This document shows, piece by piece, positions 49,613 through 59,500 of a DNA stretch of 64,000 bases. Each line of letters begins with the position of its first letter. Position 1 is the first letter of the stretch. The position numbers and the translations under genes are program-made. Under the pieces are notes generated by a model. That model saw nothing but the letters and a program-made list of their open reading frames with translations, had not been told where the DNA came from and made no database searches. The DNA is from Kitasatospora sp. MAP12-44. GTDB taxonomy: Bacteria > Actinomycetota > Actinomycetes > Streptomycetales > Streptomycetaceae. The stretch lies in the NCBI RefSeq assembly GCF_029892095.1, contig NZ_JARZAE010000004.1, positions 8,122,001 to 8,186,000 of the forward strand, in the 5' to 3' direction.

Positions 49613-49630
49613 CGCTACCCGTCGGTAGCG
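49613..49630 (+). promoter_or_regulatory. Inverted repeat just downstream of the PKS promoter
   Basis: CGCTACC (49613-49619), four bases, GGTAGCG (49624-49630). At about +5 to +25 relative to the expected transcription start it could be a repressor operator or a 5' RNA hairpin. Confidence 0.5.
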
Positions 49631-49755
49631 TACCTGCAGCCGAGCAGTCGCACCCGTACGACTGGCGTTTCGGCATGCCACGGGGAGTTTGCGGCCAGCC
49701 GCGTCCATTGCCACCCGTGCCCCGACGTGCCGTCAGACTCACACCCGGAGGGCTC

Positions 49756-52700
49756 ATGAGGCCTGTCTTATCGCTGACTTCGCCGCTGACGGACCTGGTC
49801 ATCGGGATCACGCCCCTGCAACAGCCGGACGCCGCGCTCGCGGAGGCCGTCTGCCGGGCGGGCGCCTTGGGCGTGCTGGACCTCGGGGTCGGCGACCGCC
49901 GCTCGCGGGAGGAACTCGCGGTGCTGCGCGAGCGGTTGGGTGGTGGCTACGGGGTCCGGGTCGGGCCCGACTGCCTGCTCTCGCCCGCGGACCTGCCCGC
50001 ACCCGACGGCGTAAGACCCGCGGTGCTGCTGCTGGATGGCCAGGTCCCGGGCTGGGAGGTGGCGCAGCTGGCCGCCGAGTACCGCGTACTGGTCGAAGTA
50101 ACCTGCCTGGAGCAGGCTTTGACGGCCGCCCAGGCCGGGGCACACGGCCTGATCGCGCGGGGCGCCGAGAGCGGCGGCCGGGTCGGCGAACTCAGCACCT
50201 TCGTCCTGCTCCAGCAGCTGCTGGGAGCGCCGGCCATCGACCTGCCGGTCTGGGCCTGCGGCGGGATCGGGCCGCGCACCGCCGCGGCCGCGCTGGCGGG
50301 CGGCGCGGCCGGAGTGGTGCTGGACAGCCAACTCGCCCTGCTGGCCGAGTCCGCGGCGCCGCAGGAGGCGGCAGCGGCGCTGCGCGGTATGGACGGCAGC
50401 GAGACGACGGTGGTCGACGGGTGCCGGGTACTGGAGCGCAGGGCCCGGGGCGGCGAGTCACTGAAGTTGATGGTGGGTCAGGATGGTTTTCTGGCAGCCA
50501 GGTTCGCCGATCGCTGGGGAACGGTCGGCCATGCGGTGCGCGGTGTGCGGGAGGCCGTGCTGGACGTACTGGACGGGCTGCGCGCGCCGGCCGGTCCGGG
50601 CGCGGCGGCGCGGCTGGTGGGGCGCGGGACGCTGATGAGCCAGGCGCTGGGCACGGAACTGCCGGTGGCCCAGGGCCCGATGACCAGGGTCAGCGACCAG
50701 CCCGGCTTCGCCGGCGCGGTGGCGGCGGCGGGTGCGCTGCCGTTCGTGGCGCTGGCCCTGGCCGGCCCCGAGCAGACCCGCGAGCTGCTGGCCCGCACCG
50801 CCGACGCCATGGGTGGACTCCCGTGGGGCGTGGGCGTCCTGGGATTCGCGGCGGAGGAGGTCAGGGCCGCCCAGCTGGAGCAGGTGCTGGCGGCGCGGCC
50901 CAGCCACGCGGTGATCGCGGGCGGACGGCCGTCCCAGGCACGGGTGTTGGAGGAGGCGGGGATCCGTACCTTCCTGCATGTGCCCTCACCGGGACTGCTG
51001 CGGCAGTTCCTGGAGGACGGCGCGCGGCGGTTCGTCTTCGAGGGCGCGGAGTGCGGCGGGCATGTCGGGCCCCGGCACAGCTTCCCCTTGTGGGAGGCGC
51101 AGTTGGCGGTGCTCGAGGAGTTCCTGGACGCGGCGAAGGAGCCGTGGCAGCCTGGGGCGCCGGCGGTCGTCGAGGTGCTGTTCGCGGGCGGCGTGCACGA
51201 CGAGCGCTCGGCGGCGATGGTGGCGGCGCTGGCCGCACCGCCGGCGGCGCGGGGCATGGCCGTCGGGCTGCTGATGGGCACGGCGTACCTGTTCACCGAG
51301 GAGGCGGTGGCCCATGGCGCGGTGCAGGAGCAGTTCCGGCGCCAGGTGCTGGCGGCCGACGGGACGCGGCTGCTGCAGACGGCGCCCGGGCACGCCACCC
51401 GGTGCGTGCCGAGCCCGTTCACCGTCGAGTTCGAGCAGACCCGGGAGCGGCTGCGAGCGGAGGGCGTGCCGGACCGGGAGGCCTGGGAGCAGCTGGAGCG
51501 CCTGAACGTGGGCCGGCTGCGGATCGCCAGCAAGGGCGTCGACCGGCTGGCGGGCGAGCTCACCGCGGTGGACGAGCAAGGGCAGCTGGAGCGGGGGATG
51601 TTCATGGCCGGGCAGGTCGTCGTGCTGCGCTCGGCGACCACCACGCTGGCCGAGCTGCACGCCGCGGTCAGCGGCGGCGCGACCGACTTCCTGACCGCCC
51701 GCGCCGCCGAGCTCGCGCAGCGCCTGGGCCTGGCCCCGGCGGCCGCGCCGCAGCCGGAACCGGCGCCGCTGGAGATCGCCGTGATCGGCATGGCGGGGAT
51801 GTTCCCGCAGGCCCCCGACCTGCCGGCGTTCTGGGCCAATGTGGTGGGCGGGGTGGACGCGGTGACCGAGGTGCCGCCCGAGCGCTGGGACCCGGAGCTC
51901 TACCACGCGAGCGACGGCGCCGCGGGCACGACGCCGTCCAAGTGGGGCGGCTTTCTGCCGCCGATCCCGTTCGACGCGCTGAGCTACGGCATCCCGCCGA
52001 CCGCGCTCGCCAGCATCGAGCCGGTGCAGCTGCTGGCCCTTGAGGCGGCCCGCCGAGCGCTGCAGGACGCCGGCTACGACGCAGGCGGAGCGCAGGGCGG
52101 CCGCAGCTTCGACCGCTCGCGCACCAGCGTGGTCTTCGGCGCGGAGGCGGGCAGCGACCTGTCGAACGCGGGGGTGCTCGGGGCGGTGCTGCCCGGCTAC
52201 CTCGGCGCGGTCCCGCCGGCGATCGCCGAGCAACTGCCCAAGCTCACGGAGGACTCCTTCCCCGGCATGCTGGCCAACGTCATCGCGGGGCGGATCGCCA
52301 ACCGGCTGGACCTGGGCGGCGCCAACTTCACGGTGGACGCGGCCTGCGCCTCCTCGCTCGCCGCGCTGGACGTGGCCTGCAAGGAGTTGGCGACCGGCAG
52401 CAGCGACCTGGCGCTGTGCGGCGGCGCGGACCTGCACAACGGGATCAACGACTTCCTGCTCTTCGCCTCGGTGCACGCGCTCTCGCCCACCGGCCGCTCG
52501 CGCCCGTTCGACGCCTCGGCGGACGGCATCGCGCTGGGCGAGGGGGTGGGCTGCCTGGTGCTGAAGCGGCTGGCGGACGCCGAACGGGACGGCGACCGGG
52601 TCTACGCCGTCGTCCAGGGGATCGGCAGCGCCAGCGACGGCCGGTCGCTCGGCCTGACCGCGCCGCGCCCCGAGGGGCAGCGGCTGGCGCTGGAGCGCGC

Positions 52701-55700
52701 CTACCGCGGCGCCGGGCTCACCCCGGCGCAGGTCGGCCTGCTGGAGGCGCACGGCACCGGCACGGTGGTCGGCGACCGTACCGAACTGGCCACCCTGGAA
52801 GCGGTGTTCACCGAGTCCGGGGCGGCGCCCGGGAGTTGTGCGCTGGGGTCGGTGAAGTCGCAGATCGGGCACACCAAGTGCGCGGCGGGGCTGGCGGGAC
52901 TGATCAAGGCCTCGCTGGCGCTGCACACCGGCATCAAGCCGCCGACCCTGCACCTGGAGCAGCCGAACGCGGCCTGGCAGCCCGGCGCCAGCCCGTTCGC
53001 GTTCCACGCCGAGGCCCGCCCCTGGGTCGAGCCCTCGGCCGAACGGGTCGCGGGAGTCAGCGCGTTCGGCTTCGGCGGCACCAACTTCCACGCGGTGCTG
53101 CGGGGTTACCAGGGGCCGGCGCCGGTGCACGGCCTGCAGCAGTGGCCCGCCGAGCTGTTCACCTTCCGGGGCGCCGACCGGGAGCGGGCCCTGCGCGGCG
53201 CGGCGGAGCTGCTGCGGCTGGCGCGAGCGGAGGGTGCGCCGTGGCGGCTGCGCGATCTGGCGCTGGCGGCCTCCCGGCGGGCGGAGTCGGGCCACGGCCC
53301 GGTGCAGCTCGCCCTGGTCGCCACGGACCTCGCGGAGTTGACCGTGCTGCTGGAGCGGGCGGTGGCGGGGGAGCAGAGCCCGGGGCTGCATCTGGCGGCG
53401 GAGGACGGCGATGCGGCAGCGGGGGCGGTCGCGTTCCTCTTCCCCGGGCAGGGCAGCCAGCGTCCTGGCATGTTCGCCGAGCTGTTCGCGGCCTTCCCCG
53501 GGTTGCAGCGCCATCTGCGGCTGGGCCGGGCGCAGGCCGAGGTGCTCTACCCGCCGCTGGCCTTCACCCCCGAGGACCGTCAGGCGCAGCGCGCGGCGGT
53601 CACCGACACCCGGGTGGCCCAGCCCGTCCTCGGCATGACCGGCCTGGCGGCGTACGAGCTGCTGGCCCTGGCCGGGGTGCGTCCGGAGCTGGCCGGCGGC
53701 CACAGCTACGGCGAACTGGTCGCGCTGTGCGCGGCGGGGGCGCTGGCCGCCGAGGACCTGCCGCAGCTCGGCGCCGAGCGGGCGCGGGCGATCCTGGACG
53801 CGGTCGGCGAGGGCGGCGACCCGGGGGCGATGGCGGCCGTGGACACCGGCGCCTCGGAGGTCGAACAGCTGCTGGCCGCAGCGGGGTTGGCGGGACGCGT
53901 GGTCGCGGCCAACCGCAACGCGCCCCGGCAGACCGTGGTGTCAGGACCGACCGCGGAGGTCGAACAGGCGACGGCGCTGCTGCGCGAGGCCGGGCACGGG
54001 GTGAAGCGGCTGCCGGTCGCGTGCGCCTTCCACAGCCCGCTGGTGGCCGGCGCGGGCGAGCGCTTCGCCGCGGCGCTGGCGGCACGCACGGTGCGGGCCC
54101 CGGAGTTCCCGGTCTACTCCAACCGGACGGCGGCCGCCTACCCGCCGGACCCAGCCGCGGTGCGGGCCGGTCTTGAGGCGCAGATCGGCGCGCCGGTGCG
54201 ATTCGTGGAGCAGATCGAGGCGATGTACGAGGCGGGCGCGCGGGTGTTCGTCGAGGCCGGGCCCGGTTCGGTGCTCAGCCGGCTGGTGTCGGCGGTGCTC
54301 GCGGACCGCCCGCACCGGGCCGTACCGCTGGAGGGGCGCCGCCGGGCGCTGCCCGGATTCCTCGACGCGCTGGCCGAACTGGCCGTCGCGGGCGTGCCGG
54401 TGCGTACCGACCGGCTGTTCCGCGGCCGCGACGCGGTGGACGCGGGCCGGGCGCGGGCGGCGCGCCGGCCCGGTTGGACGGTGGACGGGCAGCTGGTGCG
54501 TACCGCTGCCGGAGAACTGCTGCCCGGTGCGCTGGCACCGGTGCGACCCGTACCGGAGGCTCTGATGACGGCCCAGACACCGCAACCGAACAGCGATGCG
54601 CTGGTCTCGGAGTTCCTGCGCAGCAGCCGGGAGTTGATCGCGGCCCAACGGGACGTGCTGATGACCTACTTCGGTGCCACCGGCCAGCCGGCGGCCGCAC
54701 TGCCGGTGCCCGTCGTGGCGCCGTTCGCGCTGCCGCAGCCGCCGGTCGAGGCCGTCACGGTGGAGGAACCGATGGCCGAGGCGGCGCCCGGGGCGCCCTC
54801 GCTGACGGCGGACGACCTGCTGCGCGCGGTGGTCGAGGTGATCGGCGAGCGCACCGGCTACCCCGTCGACATGATCGAGCCCGACCTCGACCTCGAAGCC
54901 GACCTGAGCATCGACTCCATCAAGCGCACCGAGATCATCGGCCAGCTTGCCCGCCGGCTGGCCGCCGCCCCCGAGCTCGGCGCGCTCGCCGACGAGCAGG
55001 TGGAGGAGCTCTCGCGCGCCCGCACGGCGGCCGCCATCACCGCCTGGCTGACCGAGCGCCTGAGCGCTCCTGCCGTACAGCTTGAAGCAGCGGAGCCTGC
55101 GCCGCAGGAGCCGCAGACCGTCCAGAGCCACGACCCGGTGCGCCTGGAGTTCACCGCCGCGCCGCTCGCCGAGCCCGACCGGGCGGCGGGGGAGCTGGCA
55201 GGCCGGCGCTACGCGCTGCTGGGCGAGGACGGCCACGGCGTCGCCCAGGCGCTGTCCGGGCGGCTCGCCGCCCTGGGCGGGCAGCTGCTGGCGCTCGACG
55301 CGACGTACGAACTGCTCCCCACGGACGGCCCGTTGGACGGTGTGCTGCTGCTCGACCCGCTCGCCGAGCACGGCGCGCCGGTGCTGCCGGGGTGCGTGCC
55401 CGCGCTGCAAGCCGCGCTGGCCCGCTCCCCGCGCCACCTGCTCGCCGTCCGCGCCCTGTCCAGCCCCGAGGCTGGTAGGGCGGACGGGCTGCGCGGGCTG
55501 TTCCGCACGCTGGCCCGCGAGTACCCGCAGCTCTGCGCCCGGCTGGTCGAGGTCGACCCGGCGGACCCGGAGCAGGCCGCTGACGCGCTGCTCGGTGAGC
55601 TGCTGGCCGAGGACCACGAGCCGGTGGTGCGGCGCACCCCGGCCGGCCGCCAAGGCCTGACACTGGTCGAGCGCGGCCTCGGCGCGCTGGGCAGCACGGG

Positions 55701-56592
55701 CGCGGGCCCGGCCGGCGACGGTGTCGCCGAGGCGTCCGCACTGGGCCTGGACCAGGACGCCGTGGTGCTGCTGGTCGGCGGCGCGCGCGGGATCACCGCG
55801 CGGTTCGCGGCGACGCTGGCCGCGGCGAGCCGCTGCCGCCTGGAGCTGCTGGGCCGCACCGCCTGGCCGCAGGACCCGGAGAGCGCGGTGACGGCCGCCG
55901 CCCGCGACCGCTCGGCGCTGCGCTCCGCGCTGGCCCGCGACGGCGTGCCGCTGCCTTCGGTCGACGGCGCGGTCTCCCGGCTGCTGGCCGGGCGCGAAGT
56001 CGCGGCGACGCTGGACGAGTTGGCGAGGCTCGGCTCGCCGGCCCGCTACCGGTCGGTGGACGCGGCCGACCCGGCGGCGCTGCGCCAGGCGGTCAAGGAG
56101 GCCTACGCGGAGTACGGCCGACTGGACGGCGTGGTCTACGCGGCGGGCGTGATCGAGGACAAGGTGCTCGCGCAGAAGGACCCGGAGTCCTTTCGGCGGG
56201 TCTTCGCCACCAAGGCCGAGGGGGCCAGGGCCCTGCTGGAGTCGCTGGCCGAGCTGCCGGCCGGGCCGCGCTTCACGGTGCTCTTCGGCAGCATCGCGGC
56301 CGCGCTCGGCAACCGCGGCCAGAGCGACTACGCCGCCGCCAACGACGCCCTTGAGGAGCTCGGCGCCCGCTGGGCGGACCGCACCGGACGCCGCGCGCTG
56401 ACCGTGCACTGGGGACCGTGGGCGCCGTCCGGCGCGCACGGCGGCATGGTCTCCGAGGAGCTGGCCCGGGACTACACCCGCCGGGGCGTGCGGCTGATCG
56501 AACCGGGCGCGGGCACGCTGGCGCTGCTGCGCGAACTCGCCTGGGGCGACGAGTCGGTGCGGGCCGTGGTCTACACCGCCTCGGGCTGGTGA
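49756..56592 (+). CDS. PUFA-like iterative PKS 1: (NMO-like)2-KS-AT-ACP-KR
   Basis: A 2278-residue synthase. It opens with two nitronate-monooxygenase/PfaD-like domains: a first (about 8-230; DLVIGITPLQQPDAALAEAV, RGAESGGRVGELS) and a better-preserved second (about 290-590; VAQGPMTRVSD, EGAECGGHVGPRHS with His436). The KS follows (about 670-1100; Cys864 in DAACASS, EAHGTGT, GSVKSQIGHTK). The AT is about 1225-1500 (FPGQGSQRPG, Ser1317 in GHSYGE, His1426). The ACP is about 1690-1770, with Ser1721 in LSIDSIKRTEI, a PUFA-synthase-like motif. The KR is about 1800-2278: a structural half, then GGARGIT, Ser2179, Tyr2192 and Asn2196, all catalytic. Start ATG 49756 with GGAGGG 3 bases upstream. Codon 5 is TTA (bldA). 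It overlaps PKS2 by GTGA. Confidence 0.92.
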   Translation: MRPVLSLTSPLTDLVIGITPLQQPDAALAEAVCRAGALGVLDLGVGDRRSREELAVLRERLGGGYGVRVGPDCLLSPADLPAPDGVRPAVLLLDGQVPGWEVAQLAAEYRVLVEVTCLEQALTAAQAGAHGLIARGAESGGRVGELSTFVLLQQLLGAPAIDLPVWACGGIGPRTAAAALAGGAAGVVLDSQLALLAESAAPQEAAAALRGMDGSETTVVDGCRVLERRARGGESLKLMVGQDGFLAARFADRWGTVGHAVRGVREAVLDVLDGLRAPAGPGAAARLVGRGTLMSQALGTELPVAQGPMTRVSDQPGFAGAVAAAGALPFVALALAGPEQTRELLARTADAMGGLPWGVGVLGFAAEEVRAAQLEQVLAARPSHAVIAGGRPSQARVLEEAGIRTFLHVPSPGLLRQFLEDGARRFVFEGAECGGHVGPRHSFPLWEAQLAVLEEFLDAAKEPWQPGAPAVVEVLFAGGVHDERSAAMVAALAAPPAARGMAVGLLMGTAYLFTEEAVAHGAVQEQFRRQVLAADGTRLLQTAPGHATRCVPSPFTVEFEQTRERLRAEGVPDREAWEQLERLNVGRLRIASKGVDRLAGELTAVDEQGQLERGMFMAGQVVVLRSATTTLAELHAAVSGGATDFLTARAAELAQRLGLAPAAAPQPEPAPLEIAVIGMAGMFPQAPDLPAFWANVVGGVDAVTEVPPERWDPELYHASDGAAGTTPSKWGGFLPPIPFDALSYGIPPTALASIEPVQLLALEAARRALQDAGYDAGGAQGGRSFDRSRTSVVFGAEAGSDLSNAGVLGAVLPGYLGAVPPAIAEQLPKLTEDSFPGMLANVIAGRIANRLDLGGANFTVDAACASSLAALDVACKELATGSSDLALCGGADLHNGINDFLLFASVHALSPTGRSRPFDASADGIALGEGVGCLVLKRLADAERDGDRVYAVVQGIGSASDGRSLGLTAPRPEGQRLALERAYRGAGLTPAQVGLLEAHGTGTVVGDRTELATLEAVFTESGAAPGSCALGSVKSQIGHTKCAAGLAGLIKASLALHTGIKPPTLHLEQPNAAWQPGASPFAFHAEARPWVEPSAERVAGVSAFGFGGTNFHAVLRGYQGPAPVHGLQQWPAELFTFRGADRERALRGAAELLRLARAEGAPWRLRDLALAASRRAESGHGPVQLALVATDLAELTVLLERAVAGEQSPGLHLAAEDGDAAAGAVAFLFPGQGSQRPGMFAELFAAFPGLQRHLRLGRAQAEVLYPPLAFTPEDRQAQRAAVTDTRVAQPVLGMTGLAAYELLALAGVRPELAGGHSYGELVALCAAGALAAEDLPQLGAERARAILDAVGEGGDPGAMAAVDTGASEVEQLLAAAGLAGRVVAANRNAPRQTVVSGPTAEVEQATALLREAGHGVKRLPVACAFHSPLVAGAGERFAAALAARTVRAPEFPVYSNRTAAAYPPDPAAVRAGLEAQIGAPVRFVEQIEAMYEAGARVFVEAGPGSVLSRLVSAVLADRPHRAVPLEGRRRALPGFLDALAELAVAGVPVRTDRLFRGRDAVDAGRARAARRPGWTVDGQLVRTAAGELLPGALAPVRPVPEALMTAQTPQPNSDALVSEFLRSSRELIAAQRDVLMTYFGATGQPAAALPVPVVAPFALPQPPVEAVTVEEPMAEAAPGAPSLTADDLLRAVVEVIGERTGYPVDMIEPDLDLEADLSIDSIKRTEIIGQLARRLAAAPELGALADEQVEELSRARTAAAITAWLTERLSAPAVQLEAAEPAPQEPQTVQSHDPVRLEFTAAPLAEPDRAAGELAGRRYALLGEDGHGVAQALSGRLAALGGQLLALDATYELLPTDGPLDGVLLLDPLAEHGAPVLPGCVPALQAALARSPRHLLAVRALSSPEAGRADGLRGLFRTLAREYPQLCARLVEVDPADPEQAADALLGELLAEDHEPVVRRTPAGRQGLTLVERGLGALGSTGAGPAGDGVAEASALGLDQDAVVLLVGGARGITARFAATLAAASRCRLELLGRTAWPQDPESAVTAAARDRSALRSALARDGVPLPSVDGAVSRLLAGREVAATLDELARLGSPARYRSVDAADPAALRQAVKEAYAEYGRLDGVVYAAGVIEDKVLAQKDPESFRRVFATKAEGARALLESLAELPAGPRFTVLFGSIAAALGNRGQSDYAAANDALEELGARWADRTGRRALTVHWGPWAPSGAHGGMVSEELARDYTRRGVRLIEPGAGTLALLRELAWGDESVRAVVYTASGW
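49768..49770 (+). promoter_or_regulatory. TTA (bldA) codon 5 of PKS1
   Basis: ATG AGG CCT GTC TTA: the fifth codon is the rare Leu codon. No good alternative start lies between it and the first conserved residues, so translation of the first gene, and of the coupled operon, should need bldA tRNA. Confidence 0.85.
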
Positions 56593-59500
56593 GCGCCCCG
56601 ATGGAGCGGACGGCCACCCCGGTGGCGGTGGTGGGCATGGCGGTGCTGCTGCCGGGCGCGCCGGACCTGGCGTCCTACTGGCGCAACCTGGTGGACGGCG
56701 TCGACGCGATCACGGACGTCCCGGCGGGGCGCTGGGACAGCCAGTACTACGACCCGGGCGCCGCCGCCGGACCGGGCGCGCCGGACCGGCTCTACTGCCG
56801 GCGCGGCGGCTTCGTGGACGGGTTGGCGCAGGTGCAGCCGACCCGGTTCGGCCTGATGCCCAGTTCGGTCGCGGGTACCGAGCCCGACCAGCTGATCGCG
56901 CTCCAGGTGGCCGCCGCCGCGATCGACGACGCGGGCGGCCAGGACCGGCTGCCGGACCGCGACCGGATCGGCGTGGTGCTGGGCCGGGGCGGCTATCTGA
57001 CGCCTGGTCAGGTGCGGCTGGACCAGCGGGTCCGCAGCGCGCACCAGGTGGTGCGCACCCTCGGCGAGCTGCTGCCCGAACTGACAGAGGGTCAACTCAC
57101 CAAGGTGCGCGAAGCGTTCACCGACCAGCTGGGACCGGACCAGCCCGAGTCGGCGATCGGCCTGGTGCCCAACCTGGCCGCCTCCCGGGTGGCCAACCGG
57201 CTGGACCTGCGCGGCCCCGCGTACACGGTGGACGCCGCCTGCGCGTCCTCGCTGGTCGCCGTCGACCAGGCGGTCGGCGAACTGGCCACCGGCCGCTGCG
57301 ATGTGGTGCTCGCGGGCGGAGTGCACCACTGCCACGACATCACGCTGTGGAGCGTCTTCACGCAGCTCAAGGCGCTGTCGCCGAGCCAGCGCAGCCGTCC
57401 CTTCCACCGCTCGGCCGACGGCCTGCTGATCGGCGAGGGCACCGGCGTGGTGGTGCTCAAGCGGCTCGCCGACGCCGAGCGGGACGGCGACCGGGTGTAC
57501 GCGGTGATCCGTGGCACCGGGGTGGCGAGCGACGGCCGCACCCAGGCGCTGGCCAGCCCCGACCCGGGCGGCCAGGGCCGGGCGGTACGGGCGGCCTGGC
57601 GGGCGGCCGGCCTCGACCCGGCGGCGCCCGGCTCGGTCGGCCTGCTGGAGGCCCACGGGACGGCCACCCCGGCCGGGGACGTCGCCGAACTCACTACGCT
57701 GGCCGAGGTGTTCGGCCCGGCGTCGGTCGACGGCGACCGCGCGGTGCTGGGCTCGGTGAAGTCGATGATCGGCCACACCATGCCGGCCGCCGGCATCGCC
57801 GCGCTGGTCAAGGCGGCGCTGGCGGTGCACCATGGCGTGCTGCTCCCCACGCTGCACTGCGACGACCCGCACCCGGCGCTGGCCGCCACCCGCTTTCGGA
57901 CCATCGGCGCCGCCCAACCCTGGGAGACCGGTCCCGGCGCAGCGCCGCGCCGGGCCGGCGTGAACGCCTTCGGCTTCGGCGGCATCAACGCCCATGTGGT
58001 GCTTGAGCAGGCCCCCGACCGCGCCGTCCGGGCGGCCGCGCCGCCGCGTCGGCCTGCCGTGGTCACCGAGCCGGAGCGGGTGCTGCGGCTGGCCGCCGAC
58101 GGGCCCGAGCGGCTGGCCGAGCTGCTGGCGGCCGACGACGCCACGCTGCTGGCCGCCGCAGGCGCCCTCGCCGAGCCGGCAGGTTCCGCCCCGCGCTGCC
58201 GACTGGCGATCGCCGACCCGACGGCCAAGCGCCTGGCGCTGGCCCGCCGCGCGGTGGCCCGGGGGCGGGCCTGGCGCGGGCGCGGCGACCTCTGGTTCAC
58301 CCCGCGACCGCTGCTCGGACCCGGCTCCGAGGGAGGCCGGATCGCCTTCCTCTTCCCGGGCCTGGAGGGCGAGTTCGCACCCCGGGTGGACGACGTGGCC
58401 GACCACTTCGGCCTGCCCCGCCCGCTGCCCGCCGAGGCCGGCGCACCCGTGGGCGACATCGGACGGCACGGGGTGGGCGTGGTCGCCGTCGGACGGCTGC
58501 TGGACGCCGCGCTACGCCGGATCGGCATCCGACCGGACGGCGTGGCCGGGCACAGCGTCGGCGAGTGGACCGCGATGATCGCCGGCGGGCTCTACTCCGG
58601 CGCGTCGGTGGACGCCTTCCTGGAGTCCTTCGATCCGGACGCCCTGCGGGTCCCCGGACTGGCCTTCGCCGCGCTCGGCGCGCCCGCCGAGCGGGTGCTC
58701 GACGCGCTGGCGAGCGTGGACGGCATGCACGAGGTCGTCCTGTCGCACGACAACGCGCCGCAGCAGTCGATCGTCTGCGGGCCGCGCGGGCCGGTCGCCG
58801 AACTCGTCCAGTGGTTCCGCGAGCGCGGCGTGCTCGGCCAGCTGCTGCCGTTCCAGTCCGGCTTCCACACCCCGATGCTGGCGCCCTATCTGGAGCCGAT
58901 CCGGCAGGCCGCCGGCCGCTTCGAACTGCACCGGCCTACCGTGCCGGTCTGGTCCGGCACGACCGCCTCGCCGTTCCCGCAGGGCCCTGACGCCGTACGG
59001 GAGTTGTTCGTCCGCCATCTGCTGGAGCCAGTGCGCTTCCGCCCGCTGGTCGAGGCGATGTACGCGGCGGGCTTCCGGGCCTTCGTCCAGGTTGGCACCG
59101 GGCAGCTGGCCTCGCTGGTGGGCGACACGCTCGGCGAGCGCGCGCACCTGGTGGTGGCGGCGAACTCCCCGCACCAGGACGGTCTTGCGCAGCTGCGCCG
59201 GGTGGCCGCCGCGCTCTGGGTGGACGGCGTCGAGCCGGACGCGGCCGCCCTGCTGCCCGCCGCACCCCTCTCCCGCAGCGCGGCGCGCCCGCATCCGGCC
59301 GTCCCACTGGACCTCGGGGGCGCGCTGGTCTCGCTGGCCCCCGCCGCGCTCGGCCCGCTGCGGGCCGCGCTGGCGACCGGCAGGCCGGGAGCCACCGTCG
59401 GCTCCGCGTCGATCGCCGGTGCGGGCCTGGCCTCGCTCGCCGACCGGTTCCCGGTGGCGGCCGAACTGGCGGCGCTGCTGGGCGACACCGAGCGGACGGC

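Larger units (their letters stand above)
49426..49755. other. Intergenic control region between GH5 and the PKS operon
   Basis: 330 bases. The left half is AT-richer and should hold the GH5 promoter (minus strand). The right half holds the PKS promoter candidate at 49576-49606 and a hairpin-forming dyad at 49613-49630. No gene is supported. Confidence 0.5.

Noticed and set aside
50986..53703. 905-codon minus-strand open frame
   Set aside because: Antisense to the KS/AT part of PKS1, which has intact catalytic motifs.
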